From contig NZ_BMTD01000005.1 of NCBI RefSeq assembly GCF_014649495.1, positions 1 through 64,000 of the forward strand: a stretch of 64,000 nt of DNA, given 5' to 3'. This stretch comes from Streptomyces filipinensis (lineage in GTDB: Bacteria; Actinomycetota; Actinomycetes; Streptomycetales; Streptomycetaceae). This document shows positions 25,480 to 34,333 of the stretch, piece by piece; the first letter of the stretch is position 1; every line of letters starts with the position of its first letter. The notes under the pieces are model-generated. The model was not told where the DNA came from, searched no databases, and worked only from the letters and a program-made list of their open reading frames with translations. The position numbers and the translations under genes are program-made.

Positions 25480-25990
25480 GCCCCCGCGTCCGCCAGGCCG
25501 CGCAGTACGCCCATCGCCACGGTGTCCGTCACACAGGTCGGGGGACGCAGCCGGCGGTTGGGCAGGGCCGGTGCACGGCGTCGGGCAGGGGCCGGTGCAC
25601 GGTCGCCACCTTTCAGCCCGCCACGGTCGCGGAGGAGTGCGGTGGCAGGCCAGCGCCGGCCGCCGCGCAGGTCCAGGGCCACCTCGGTCGGCTCCTCGGC
25701 GTCCAGGTTGCGCAGCGGGACGAGGACCGTGCCGTCCTTCCAGCGGCACTCGTCGGCGAACAGCCATCCGGGCAGCGCAGGTTGGGGATGTCCAGGGCCC
25801 GCAGCGCGTCCACGACGTCCCGGCGGATGCCGCCCTCGTTCGGGGATCGGGGAGTCCCCGCCGGCCCAGAAGCCGCCGTAGACGCACCGCCCGAGATGTT
25901 CGGCGAAGTGGCCGCCCCAGTCGCCGCCGAGTTGCGGCACCGCGCTCCCGCATACCCACTTTTTTGTGCGTACTTGGCAGCCGCAGTACC
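25480..25990 (-). pseudogene. Relic of a GH51 alpha-L-arabinofuranosidase
   Basis: The N-terminal part reads WGGHFAEHLGRCVYGGFWAG and DSPIP, then shifts frame to DALRALDIPNLRCPDG, and again to LFADECRWKDG. This is the standard N-terminal series of intracellular GH51 enzymes. It then jumps directly to VLVPLRNLDAEEPTEVALDLRG, which resembles the C-terminal beta-domain. The whole catalytic centre between them is deleted. At least two frameshifts plus the deletion make it non-functional. Its remains lie next to the GDSL esterase and TetR genes. Confidence 0.7.
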
Positions 25991-26079
25991 CCGGGAGAGG
26001 CTGTTTCACGAGGTCGGAGGCCGGGGCGACGATGCGGGAGGAGGTGACGGATGCGGGAGGAGGTGACAGCGGTGGTTCG

Positions 26080-26430
26080 TCAGGACGCGGCCCCGCGTGC
26101 GCGGAGCCGTTCCAGGCGGCGATGTCCCCAGTCGGACACGGGGCCCAGGGCCGCGGCCAGGTCGCGGCCGAAACCGGTCAGCGTGTACTCGGTCTTCGGC
26201 GGCAGCACGTCGTACACCTCCCGGTGCACCAGGCCGTCCTCCTCCATCTCGCGCAGCGCCTGAGTCAGCACCTTCTCGCTCAACCCCGGCAGCAGACGCC
26301 TTAGTTCCGCGGGCCGGTGCGGGCCGGACTCCAGACGCCACAACAGGGACGTCTTCCACTTGCCGTCGATCACGGCGACCGCGGCGGTCACCCCGCAGAC
26401 GTTCGGGTCCTGGGCGCGGCTGCGTGTCAT
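26080..26430 (-). CDS. HxlR-family transcriptional regulator
   Basis: 116 residues with the HxlR winged helix: VIDGKWKTSLLWRLESGPHRPAELRRLLPGLSEKVLTQALREMEEDGLVHR. A conserved-position Cys12 (NVCGV) is present, as in redox- or electrophile-sensing members. It is divergent from the imine-reductase-like gene at 26498, with 67 bp between them. Typically such a regulator controls its divergent dehydrogenase. Confidence 0.92.
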   Translation of the reverse strand: MTRSRAQDPNVCGVTAAVAVIDGKWKTSLLWRLESGPHRPAELRRLLPGLSEKVLTQALREMEEDGLVHREVYDVLPPKTEYTLTGFGRDLAAALGPVSDWGHRRLERLRARGAAS

Positions 26431-26455
26431 CGGCGTCCTCTTCTGTCGCTCATCA

Positions 26456-26467
26456 GGCCGTACGGCC
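26456..26467. promoter_or_regulatory. Palindrome GGCCGTACGGCC between HxlR and the reductase
   Basis: Perfect 12-bp palindrome in the 67-bp divergent intergenic region. It is a candidate HxlR site acting on both promoters. Confidence 0.4.
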
Positions 26468-26497
26468 GTATTCCTTTATCTCTACGGGAGTTGAAAC

Positions 26498-27385
26498 ATG
26501 CCCACGTCCACGAATCTTCCTGCCGTCACCGTGCTCGGTCTCGGCCCGATGGGCCGCTCGCTGGCCGGTGCGTTCCTGCGGGCCGGGCTGCGCACCACGG
26601 TCTGGAACCGCACACCGGGCCGGGACCGGGAACTGGTCGAGCAGGGCGCGGCGAGCGCCGGATCGGCCGAGGAGGCCGTGGCCGCCGGTGACCTGACCGT
26701 CGTCTGCGTGGTGGACTACGACGCGGTCGACGCCCTCCTGCGGCCCGAGCCCGTCACCCGCGCGCTCAAGGGCCGAACCGTCGTCAACCTCACCGCCGAC
26801 ACCCCTGCCCGGGCCCGCGAGACGGCGGACTGGGCGTCGGCCCACGGCATCCGCTACCTGGACGGCGCGATCATGACCCCGGCCCCCAGCATCGGCACCC
26901 CGGAAGCCGTCTTCCTGCACAGCGGACCGCGGGAGCCGTACGAGGAGATCCGGCCCGCGCTGGAGGCACTGGGCGGCACGCACACCCACCTCGGCGAGGA
27001 CCCCGGACGCGCCGCCACGTTCGACATCGCGCTGCTCGACCTCTTCTGGACGGCCATGGCGGGCTACGCGCACGCCGTGGCGATCGCCCGCGCGGAGGGC
27101 GTCACGGCCGGAGAACTGGCACCCTTCGCCCAGGGCATCGGCGCGATCCTGCCGCCGCTCTTCGCCGAGTTCGCGCAGGACGCCGACGACGGCACCTACT
27201 CCGGGGCGATCAACCCCCTCACCTCGGCCGCGTCGACCATGGCCCATGTCGTGGCCGTCTCCGAGGCGCACGGCATCGACGCGGGCGTGATCCGAGCGGT
27301 GGAGGGCATGGCCCGGCGCACCATCGGCCTCGGCCATGGCACGGACGGCTTCATCCGGGTCGCGGAGGTGCTCGGCCGCCACTGA
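26498..27385 (+). CDS. NAD(P)-dependent dehydrogenase of the imine reductase/6PGDH-like family
   Basis: 295 residues from ATG with GGGAG upstream. The N-terminal Rossmann motif GLGPMGRSLAGAFLRAGL and WNRTPGR (the Arg/Thr pattern favours NADPH) are followed by VNLTADTPARAR and the helical C-terminal domain. GLGPMG rather than GLGxMG fits imine reductases. The catalytic-Lys position of hydroxyacid dehydrogenases is occupied by the hydrophobic sequence AATFDIALLDLFW, again fitting the imine-reductase branch. Divergent from HxlR. Confidence 0.85.
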   Translation: MPTSTNLPAVTVLGLGPMGRSLAGAFLRAGLRTTVWNRTPGRDRELVEQGAASAGSAEEAVAAGDLTVVCVVDYDAVDALLRPEPVTRALKGRTVVNLTADTPARARETADWASAHGIRYLDGAIMTPAPSIGTPEAVFLHSGPREPYEEIRPALEALGGTHTHLGEDPGRAATFDIALLDLFWTAMAGYAHAVAIARAEGVTAGELAPFAQGIGAILPPLFAEFAQDADDGTYSGAINPLTSAASTMAHVVAVSEAHGIDAGVIRAVEGMARRTIGLGHGTDGFIRVAEVLGRH

Positions 27386-27569
27386 TACCGGCCCGCCCGC
27401 AAGCGCTGCCCCGAGGTCGGCGGGCCTGCGACTTGTGCCGGACGCGGCACAGTGCGACGCTTCGGTCCGCCGGCCACGACCACAGCCGGCGGTGGCTGTG
27501 AGCAGTGGTTTTCCCCGGGAGGCGGACGGATCCCCCGGGGCGGCCGTGGACGGAACGGGGAGTGGCGCG

Positions 27570-28520
27570 ATGGAGCTGGAGCTGCGGCACCTGCGGGTGC
27601 TGTGTGCGATCGCCGACGCCGGCAGCGTGGGGCGCGCGGCGGCACAGCTCGGCTACTCGCAGCCGGCCGTGAGCACCCAGTTGCGGCGCATCGAGCGCCA
27701 CCTCGGCGAGCCGCTCTTCGAGCGCGGCACGAGCGGGGTCCGGCCGACCCGCTACGGCGCCGAGGTCGTCGCCCAGGCCCGCGACGTGCTGGCCCGCGCC
27801 GATGCCATCGGCCACCGCCCGGCCGCCGCGCGAGCCCGCCGTACGCTGCGCGTGGCGGCGACCAACTCGCCCATGCTGTCCGGCACGGTCTCCCGCGTCC
27901 GCACCCGCCTGCCGGAGCTGTCCCTCGCGGTCACCAGCGTCTACGCCTCCTCGCGGATCGTCGAGCTGCTGGAGGAGGGCGGGGTGGACGCGGCCATCGC
28001 CGCCGACTACCCAGGTATGGAGCTGAGCCACTCGGCGGCGGTACGGCACCGCGGGATCGTCACCGAGCCCACGTTCGTGGCCCTGCCCTCCCGGCACCGG
28101 CTGCGCCAGTGCGCTCAGGTCCAGCTCGCCGATCTCGCCGAGGACGCGTGGTTCGTGACCCCGGACGACGGCGCCGGCTGGCCCGGGGTGTTCTACGACG
28201 CCTGTGCGGCGGCCGGGTTCACACCGGTCACCGTCCACGAGTTCCTCGGCGACCAGACCCAGCTGCAGAGCATGATCGCCGACGGCCTGGGGGTGTCCCT
28301 CGTGCAGCCGACGCTGCGCCCGATCCCGCACGTCGTGGTCAAGCCGCTGGTCGGCTCGCCGCTGTGGTGCCGGTATGTGCTGGCGTGGCGGCCCGACACC
28401 GTCACCGAGGAGGTCGTGGAGGCGCTGTCCCAGTCCGCCACGGCCGCCTACCGCGAGCTCGTCGCCCAGGCACCCCACCTGCGGGCCTGGGCCTCGCGGA
28501 CGTGGAGCGTCGGGGCGTAG
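27570..28520 (+). CDS. LysR-family transcriptional regulator
   Basis: 316 residues from the ATG at 27570, chosen because MELELRHLRVLCAIADAGSV is the standard LysR start. The helix-turn-helix (SVGRAAAQLGYSQPAVSTQLRRIERHLG) is complete, followed by the substrate-binding domain. No divergent target gene is adjacent: the upstream reductase is on the same strand. Its regulon cannot be inferred. Confidence 0.9.
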   Translation: MELELRHLRVLCAIADAGSVGRAAAQLGYSQPAVSTQLRRIERHLGEPLFERGTSGVRPTRYGAEVVAQARDVLARADAIGHRPAAARARRTLRVAATNSPMLSGTVSRVRTRLPELSLAVTSVYASSRIVELLEEGGVDAAIAADYPGMELSHSAAVRHRGIVTEPTFVALPSRHRLRQCAQVQLADLAEDAWFVTPDDGAGWPGVFYDACAAAGFTPVTVHEFLGDQTQLQSMIADGLGVSLVQPTLRPIPHVVVKPLVGSPLWCRYVLAWRPDTVTEEVVEALSQSATAAYRELVAQAPHLRAWASRTWSVGA

Positions 28521-28700
28521 CGACCGGCGTCCGCGGACGGTCGCCGCGACTGCGGCACGTCACAGGCGCGCCGCGATGTTATGAGCGAGCTGTGTCATGT
28601 GCTATGTCACACGGCATTGTTGGTGCGGGCGGCCCGCTGAGACAGTGCCTCACACGCCTCAACACCCCACCGAGGCGCATCCTTTCGTGGAGGAATCCCG

Positions 28701-30659
28701 ATGCGCTATCGCTTCGCGCCGCCCAGACGCATGCCCGGCCGTCCGCACCCCCGTGCGCGCGGACGCATGGCCGGTGCCGCGGCCGTCTGCGTCACCGTGG
28801 CCGGTCTGCTGTCCACGCCGGCGCTGGCGGCACCGCAGCCGCACACCGCTGCCGCCACCACTCCCCGCGGGCACACGTCCGTGCCGTCACCGACCGGCGC
28901 GTCCACCGCCGTCACCGAGCGTCCCGCACACCAGGCCCGGCGGCTCAGCCCGGCCCAGCTCCCGCCCCTGCAGCCCCTGGCGGGCAGGCCGGCCCGCCAG
29001 GCGGCGACGGCGGCCTCCTGCACCCCGGGTGACTTCGGCAGCCGTTCCGGCTCCGCCCTCGCCGCCTTCGTGAAGGCCTCGTCCACGGACTGCGTCAACA
29101 CCCTGTTCTCGGTCACCGGCAGGGACGCGCACGACGTCTTCCGTCAGTCCCAGATGCTCAGTGTGGCGGCCGCGTACACCCGCACGGCCGGGCAGTACCG
29201 CGGTGACGACTCCGGCGGCCTGGAGCAACTGGTCCTCTTCCTGCGCGCCGGCTACTACGTGCAGTTCAACCATCCCGGGGACGTGGGCTCCTACGGCGCC
29301 CGTCTGACCAAGGCGGTCACGGCCGGCCTGGACGCCTTCTTCGCCCGGTCCCACTCGCGCGACGTGACGGCGGTGAACGGCGACATCCTCGGCGAGACCG
29401 TCATCCTCACCGACAGCGCCGACCAGCAGGGCCGCTATCTGTACGTCTACCGGCGGCTGCTGAACGCCTACGCCGGCTCGTACGACTCCGTCGACAGCAT
29501 GGTCAGGGCCGTCAACGACGTCTACACCCCGCTGTGGCGCGGCAACTGGAACCCCGGCTACGTGAAGGCGGTCGCGGACGACCCACGGATCATCGACACC
29601 CTGTACGACTTCGCGCTCGCCCACACCGATCTGCTCGGAACCGACCGGGCGTTCCTGGACTCCAACGCCGGGATGAACCTCGCCCGTTACGTCGAGCATC
29701 CCGAACTGCGGGACACCGTCCGCCCGTTGACCAGGGACCTGCTGGACGAGACCGCGATGACCGGCCCCACGGCAGGGCTCTGGGTCGCCGCCGCCACACA
29801 GGCCAACGCCTACGACAGCGCCGACTGCGCGTACTACGACGTCTGCGACCTGCCCGGCAAGCTGACCAAGGCCGTCCTGCCGGTCAGCCGCCAGTGCGAT
29901 GCGAACGTCACCGTTCTCGCCCAGTCGCTGACCGCCACCGACCTCGACGCCGCCTGCGCCAGCGTGCTGAACCAGAGCGAGTACTTCCGCGGAGTCGTGA
30001 GGGCCGGGGGAGCGATACCGGGCCAGTACGTGTCCACCATCCAGCTCGTGGTCTTCACCAGCCGCGCCGACTACCAGACCTACGCCGGACCGATCTACGG
30101 CATCGACACCGACAACGGCGGCATGACCCTGGACGGCACCCCGTCCGACCCGGCCAACCACGTCACGTCGATCATGTACCAGAAGCCCACGGACGACGGT
30201 TTCACGGCCCGGATCTGGAACCTCAACCACGAGTACACGCACTTCCTCGACGGCCGCGACGACATGAAGGGCGCCTTCGAGCAGCAGATCTCGGTGCCCG
30301 ACGTGTGGTGGATCGAGGGCGTCGCCGAGTACGTGTCCTACAGCTACCGGGGCATAGCCGACGACCAGGCGATCCAGGAGGCGGCCAAGCACACGTACAA
30401 GCTGAGCACCCTCTTCGAGAACACCTACGAGAACAGCGACGTCACCCGCACCTACCCGTGGGGCTATCTCGCCGTGCGCTACATGGCCGAGAGGCACCCC
30501 GACGACGTCCAGCGCATGCTCGACCGCTTCCGTGCCGGTGACTACGCCGGCGGATACGCCGTCTACCACGACGGCATCGGCACCCGCTACGACGCCGACT
30601 TCGACCAGTGGCTCACGGCGTGTGCCGCGGGCGCCTGTGCCGGTCCGGCCAAGGCCTGA
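28701..30659 (+). CDS. Secreted M9 (collagenase-type) metallopeptidase
   Basis: 652 residues from ATG with GGAGGA upstream. An N-terminal signal peptide (AAAVCVTVAGLLSTPALAAP, about 30-48) precedes a long Pro/Thr-rich pro-region. The activator-like helical domain follows (about 110-430). The peptidase domain carries NLNHEYTHFLDG (HExxH) and WWIEGVAEYVSY, whose Glu is the third zinc ligand. This matches clostridial and Streptomyces M9 enzymes that degrade collagen or similar chains. It ends soon after the catalytic domain, with no PKD or collagen-binding module. A strong terminator follows. Confidence 0.92.
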   Translation: MRYRFAPPRRMPGRPHPRARGRMAGAAAVCVTVAGLLSTPALAAPQPHTAAATTPRGHTSVPSPTGASTAVTERPAHQARRLSPAQLPPLQPLAGRPARQAATAASCTPGDFGSRSGSALAAFVKASSTDCVNTLFSVTGRDAHDVFRQSQMLSVAAAYTRTAGQYRGDDSGGLEQLVLFLRAGYYVQFNHPGDVGSYGARLTKAVTAGLDAFFARSHSRDVTAVNGDILGETVILTDSADQQGRYLYVYRRLLNAYAGSYDSVDSMVRAVNDVYTPLWRGNWNPGYVKAVADDPRIIDTLYDFALAHTDLLGTDRAFLDSNAGMNLARYVEHPELRDTVRPLTRDLLDETAMTGPTAGLWVAAATQANAYDSADCAYYDVCDLPGKLTKAVLPVSRQCDANVTVLAQSLTATDLDAACASVLNQSEYFRGVVRAGGAIPGQYVSTIQLVVFTSRADYQTYAGPIYGIDTDNGGMTLDGTPSDPANHVTSIMYQKPTDDGFTARIWNLNHEYTHFLDGRDDMKGAFEQQISVPDVWWIEGVAEYVSYSYRGIADDQAIQEAAKHTYKLSTLFENTYENSDVTRTYPWGYLAVRYMAERHPDDVQRMLDRFRAGDYAGGYAVYHDGIGTRYDADFDQWLTACAAGACAGPAKA

Positions 30660-30678
30660 CCGTACGCGCCCCAGCGGG

Positions 30679-30711
30679 ACGGCCGCCGACCGGAACCCGG
30701 TCGGCGGCCGT
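30679..30711. terminator. Bidirectional terminator
   Basis: Perfect 15-bp arms (ACGGCCGCCGACCGG and complement) around a 3-nt loop, between the convergent M9 peptidase and GAPDH genes. Confidence 0.85.
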
Positions 30712-30729
30712 GGTCGTACCCCGGTACCG

Positions 30730-32175
30730 TCAGACGGCGGTCGCCGGGTACGTCGGGTACTCCACGCCCGACACGTGCTGGACGACGCGGACGACCTGGC
30801 AGGAGTAGCCGAACTCGTTGTCGTACCAGAGGTAGAGGATGGCGTTGTCGCCGTCGACCTTCAGGGCGCCGGCGTCCACGATCGAGGCGTGGCGCGAGCC
30901 GATGAAGTCGCTGGAGACCGCGTCGGGCGCCGTGATGAAGTCGATCTGCCGCTTGAGCGGCGAGGTCAGCGAGACCTCGCGCAGGTAGTCGTGGACCTCC
31001 TCGCGGGTGGCCTCGCGGGCCAGCTGCAGGTTCAGGATCGCGATCGAGACGTCCGGCACGGGGACGCGGATCGAGCTGCCGCTGATCTTCGCCTTGAGGT
31101 CCGGCAGCGCCTTGGCGACGGCGGAGGCGGCACCGGTCTCGGTGATCACCATGTTCAGCGGCGCGGAGCGGCCCCGGCGCTCGGACTTGTGGTAGTTGTC
31201 CAGCAGGTTCTGGTCGTTGGTGAAGGAGTGGACGGTCTCCACGTGGCCGCGCAGCACACCGTACTCGTCGTCCATCGCCTTCAGCGGCGGGACGATGGCG
31301 TTGGTGGTGCAGGAGGCGCAGGACAGGATCTGCTCGTCCGGCTTGATGGTGTCGTGGTTGACGCCGTGCACGATGTTCGGGACGTCGCCCTTGCCCGGCG
31401 CGGTGAGGACGACCTTCTCGATGCCCGGGCGCAGGTGCTTGGACAGGCCCTCGCGGTCGCGCCACTTGCCGGTGTTGTCGATGAGGATGGCGTCCCGGAT
31501 GCCGTACTCGGTGTAGTCCACGGCCGACGGGTCGTCGGCGTAGATCACCTTGATGGCGTTGCCGTTGGCGACGATCGTGCTGCTGTCCTCGTCGACGGTG
31601 ATGGTGCCCTGGAACTGGCCGTGGATGGAGTCGCGGCGCAGCAGCGAGGCGCGCTTCACGATGTCCTGGGCGCCGCCGCCGCGCACCACGATGGCACGCA
31701 GCATCAGGCCGTTGCCGGAGCCGGACTTCTCGATCAGCAGACGGGCGACGAGCCGGCCGATGCGGCCGAAGCCGTACAGCACGACGTCGCGCGGCTCACG
31801 GCGCTCGATCTTGTTGGCGCCGGTGGCACCGGCGACGGCCTCCGCGGTGAACTCCGCGACGCTCAGACCGCGTTCGTCGGCCTGGTACGTGGTGGCCAGC
31901 ATGCCGAGGTCGATCTGGGAGGGCCCGAGGTCCAGCGAGGCCAGGGCCTCCAGGAACGGCATGGTCTCGGTGACCGACAGCTCCGCACCGGCGATCTGCC
32001 GGGCGAAACGGTGCGTCTTGAGAATGCTGACCACCGACTTGTTCACCAGGGAGCGGCTGTGCAGCAGGACGGTCACGTCCCGCTCGCGGTGCAGCTTCCC
32101 GATGAGCGGGATCATCGACTCCGCGATCTCCTCGCGGATCTTCCAGTTGGTGAACGAGTCGTCGTTGACAGTCAC
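30730..32175 (-). CDS. Glyceraldehyde-3-phosphate dehydrogenase, long form
   Basis: 481 residues from a GTG. About 125 extra N-terminal residues precede the usual NAD-binding start LYGFGRIGRLVARLL. The catalytic SCASCTTNA (active-site Cys), HSFTNDQNLLDNYHKSERRGRSA and DNEFGYSCQVVRVV are intact. Streptomyces have such a 481-residue form in addition to a standard 335-residue glycolytic GAPDH; the N-terminal extension is of unknown role. The gene is single, with its own terminator. The ribosome site is weak (AAAGATGGA). Confidence 0.93.
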   Translation of the reverse strand: MTVNDDSFTNWKIREEIAESMIPLIGKLHRERDVTVLLHSRSLVNKSVVSILKTHRFARQIAGAELSVTETMPFLEALASLDLGPSQIDLGMLATTYQADERGLSVAEFTAEAVAGATGANKIERREPRDVVLYGFGRIGRLVARLLIEKSGSGNGLMLRAIVVRGGGAQDIVKRASLLRRDSIHGQFQGTITVDEDSSTIVANGNAIKVIYADDPSAVDYTEYGIRDAILIDNTGKWRDREGLSKHLRPGIEKVVLTAPGKGDVPNIVHGVNHDTIKPDEQILSCASCTTNAIVPPLKAMDDEYGVLRGHVETVHSFTNDQNLLDNYHKSERRGRSAPLNMVITETGAASAVAKALPDLKAKISGSSIRVPVPDVSIAILNLQLAREATREEVHDYLREVSLTSPLKRQIDFITAPDAVSSDFIGSRHASIVDAGALKVDGDNAILYLWYDNEFGYSCQVVRVVQHVSGVEYPTYPATAV

Positions 32176-32359
32176 GGATCCATCTTTCGAGCTAGGCAGC
32201 GCTCATATGCTAACCGCACCTCTCAGGTGCTCCCTCCGAGGGGTCCGGAGTAAGGGATTTGCACCCATTCCTTGACTGATTCCTGAATAGGGGTGGAAGT
32301 GCGTAAGAAACCCGGGTCGCGCATTGCACGTCTTACCTGGCGTGCCCAAGGTCAACAGA

Positions 32360-33571
32360 GTGAGCACCTCTTCCGTACCGCGGCCGCCCGAGTCGGCCGC
32401 GCCTTCCGGTCCCCTCCGCCGCCCGGCCCTGCCGCGCATCGCCCGGCGCGGGACCCCCGAGGGCGCACTGCCCGCCCTCGCCCTGTTCGTGTCCGTCCGG
32501 CTCGCCGGGATCCTCGTGGTGCTCGTCACCAACGCCCTCAGGGGGCACCCGCTCCTGCGGGCCCTGGCCCACTCCTGGGACTCCCGCTGGTACCTGCACA
32601 TCGCCGCCCACGGCTACGGCCACAAGATCTGGATCACGCCGCAGGGCGCCGTGCAGAGCGACTGGGCGTTCTTCCCGCTGTATCCGGGGCTCATCAGGGC
32701 GCTGACCACGGTCCTGCCCCTCACCCCCGGCCAGTCCGCGCTGCTCATCGCCTGGGCCGCGGCCGGAGTCGCGGCGTACGGCGTCTACGCCGTCGGCCAC
32801 CACCTCTACGGCCGCGGGGTCGCCACCGCCCTGGTCGCGCTGTGGGCCGCCCTGCCGCACTCCGTCGAACTGACCATCGCCTACACCGAGTCGCTGTTCG
32901 CCGCGCTCGCGATCTGGTCCCTGTACTGCGTGCTCAGGGGACGCTGGCTGTGGGCCGGGGCGCTGGCCGCGCTGGCCGGGCTGTCCCGCCCGAGCGGGTT
33001 CGCGATCGCCGTGGCCGTCTCCCTCGCCGCCGGGTACGAGGCGCTGCGCCGGCGCGGCCGGGTCCCGGTGAGCCTGTGGGCCGGTGCCGTGCTGGCCCCG
33101 CTCGGCTGGCTCGGCTATGTGCTGTGGGTGGGAAGCCGGATGGGAGACGTGCTCGGCGGCTACTTCACGGTGCAGAGCGCCTGGGACTCCCGCTTCGACT
33201 TCGGCGTGGGATCGGCACGCTTCCTCAAAGCCCTGCTGCTGCACGGCGGGGGTGTCGTCTACCCGGCCTCTCTGGTGATCGTCGCGGCCGGCGTGCTGCT
33301 CTTCGCCCTGCTGTGCCTGGAGCGTGCTCCGCTGGTCCTCGTGGTCTTCGCCGGCGTCCTGATCCTGCTCGTGGTCGGCGGCTCCGGCTCCTTCTCCTCC
33401 AAGCCGCGGTTCCTGCTGCCCGCCTTCCCGCTGCTCATCCCCATGGCCCGTGCGCTGGCCCGGAGTTGGCGGAACCGGCCGGCCCACGCCATGGTCGTCT
33501 ACGGCGCCCTCACCGTCGTGTCCCTGCTGTTCGGCGCCTATGTGACGGCGGTGGCCCGCTCCCCGCTGTGA
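32360..33571 (+). CDS. PIG-V-like GT-C mannosyltransferase-family membrane protein
   Basis: 403 residues, start taken at GTG 32360 (VSTSSVP) with AAGG upstream; earlier starts are possible. About nine to ten hydrophobic helices span residues 45-400. The signature SWDSRWYLHIAAHGYG lies in the first external loop, as in PIG-V/GT-C mannosyltransferases, where the Asp is catalytic. TESLFAALAIWSLY and LAGLSRPSGFAIA follow the family. It would transfer mannose from polyprenyl-phosphate-mannose to a lipid or glycan at the membrane. It is divergent from GAPDH. Confidence 0.8.
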   Translation: MSTSSVPRPPESAAPSGPLRRPALPRIARRGTPEGALPALALFVSVRLAGILVVLVTNALRGHPLLRALAHSWDSRWYLHIAAHGYGHKIWITPQGAVQSDWAFFPLYPGLIRALTTVLPLTPGQSALLIAWAAAGVAAYGVYAVGHHLYGRGVATALVALWAALPHSVELTIAYTESLFAALAIWSLYCVLRGRWLWAGALAALAGLSRPSGFAIAVAVSLAAGYEALRRRGRVPVSLWAGAVLAPLGWLGYVLWVGSRMGDVLGGYFTVQSAWDSRFDFGVGSARFLKALLLHGGGVVYPASLVIVAAGVLLFALLCLERAPLVLVVFAGVLILLVVGGSGSFSSKPRFLLPAFPLLIPMARALARSWRNRPAHAMVVYGALTVVSLLFGAYVTAVARSPL

Positions 33572-33897
33572 GCGACCACCGGCTCCCTGGCGGCAGCCGG
33601 CGCCGGGCCGTCCGGCGCCGGGCGGTGATCGCGGCCGGGGCGGGCGCGCCGACAGCAGGACCACCGCCCGGAACGCCGTGCGCCGGGCCGGCAGTCGACC
33701 CGGCCGGCCCCGGCGGGCACGCCCACCACGCGGGCGAGCGTGGTACCGCCGGGGCGGCCCGGGCCTCGGCGTCGGCCGCGACCATCCCGGTCGCCGCCGC
33801 GAGCGCCGGCGTCGGCCACGGCCGCACGGGTTTGTCCGGCGCTGTGCGAACGCCGCGAATCGGGGTAGGCGGGGGGACGCCCGAGGAAAGGACCGTC
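33572..33897. other. Intergenic region with a GC-rich hairpin
   Basis: Contains a duplicated palindrome CCGGCGCCGG (33597-33606 and 33612-33621) that can form a terminator stem just after the mannosyltransferase stop. The remainder shows no credible gene. The promoter of the next small gene should lie near its right edge. Confidence 0.5.
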
Positions 33898-34218
33898 ATG
33901 ACGACCTACGTGATCAGCGTCCCCGGCACCTTCACCGCGGACATCGGCACCGAGACCCGCAGTCGCCTGGCCACGGCGCTCAGGCCCGCCGATCCGCACG
34001 GCACCCGGATGGGCAACGCCGAGGACCTGGACGTACTCAGCGTCAACGAGGACAACACCTTCACGCTCCGCCTGACCGTCGAGGCGGACACCGGCCCGCA
34101 CGCCGAGCAGGAGGCCCGCCGGATCGCCGGCTCCGCCCTCCGGGACGCGGGACTGGACGAGGGGAGCGCGCCGCTGGGGCCCGCTGTGATCACGGGGATC
34201 GACTCCGAGGTGCGCTGA
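33898..34218 (+). CDS. Small conserved-type hypothetical protein
   Basis: 106 residues from ATG with GAGGAAAGGA upstream. MTTYVISVPGTFTADIGTET starts a compact alternating pattern (LDVLSVNEDNTFTLRLTVEADTGPHAEQEARRIAGSALRDAGL) that looks like a small alpha/beta fold. There is no signal peptide, membrane helix or Cys. I do not recognise the family. Confidence 0.7.
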   Translation: MTTYVISVPGTFTADIGTETRSRLATALRPADPHGTRMGNAEDLDVLSVNEDNTFTLRLTVEADTGPHAEQEARRIAGSALRDAGLDEGSAPLGPAVITGIDSEVR

Positions 34219-34333
34219 GCCGTACCGCGGCCCCGCGCGGAGGCGAGATCTAACGATACGGGTAAAATCTAGGCGTTTGCCGAACATTCAGGCGGCCGGT
34301 CAGGGAAGGCCACCGCCCCGCCGGAAGTGATCG

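Noticed and set aside
28591..28611. Quasi-palindrome around TGTGTCAT and ATGTCACA before the collagenase
   Set aside because: Mismatches near the centre make it weak; kept out of the feature list, although a Crp-like role is not excluded.
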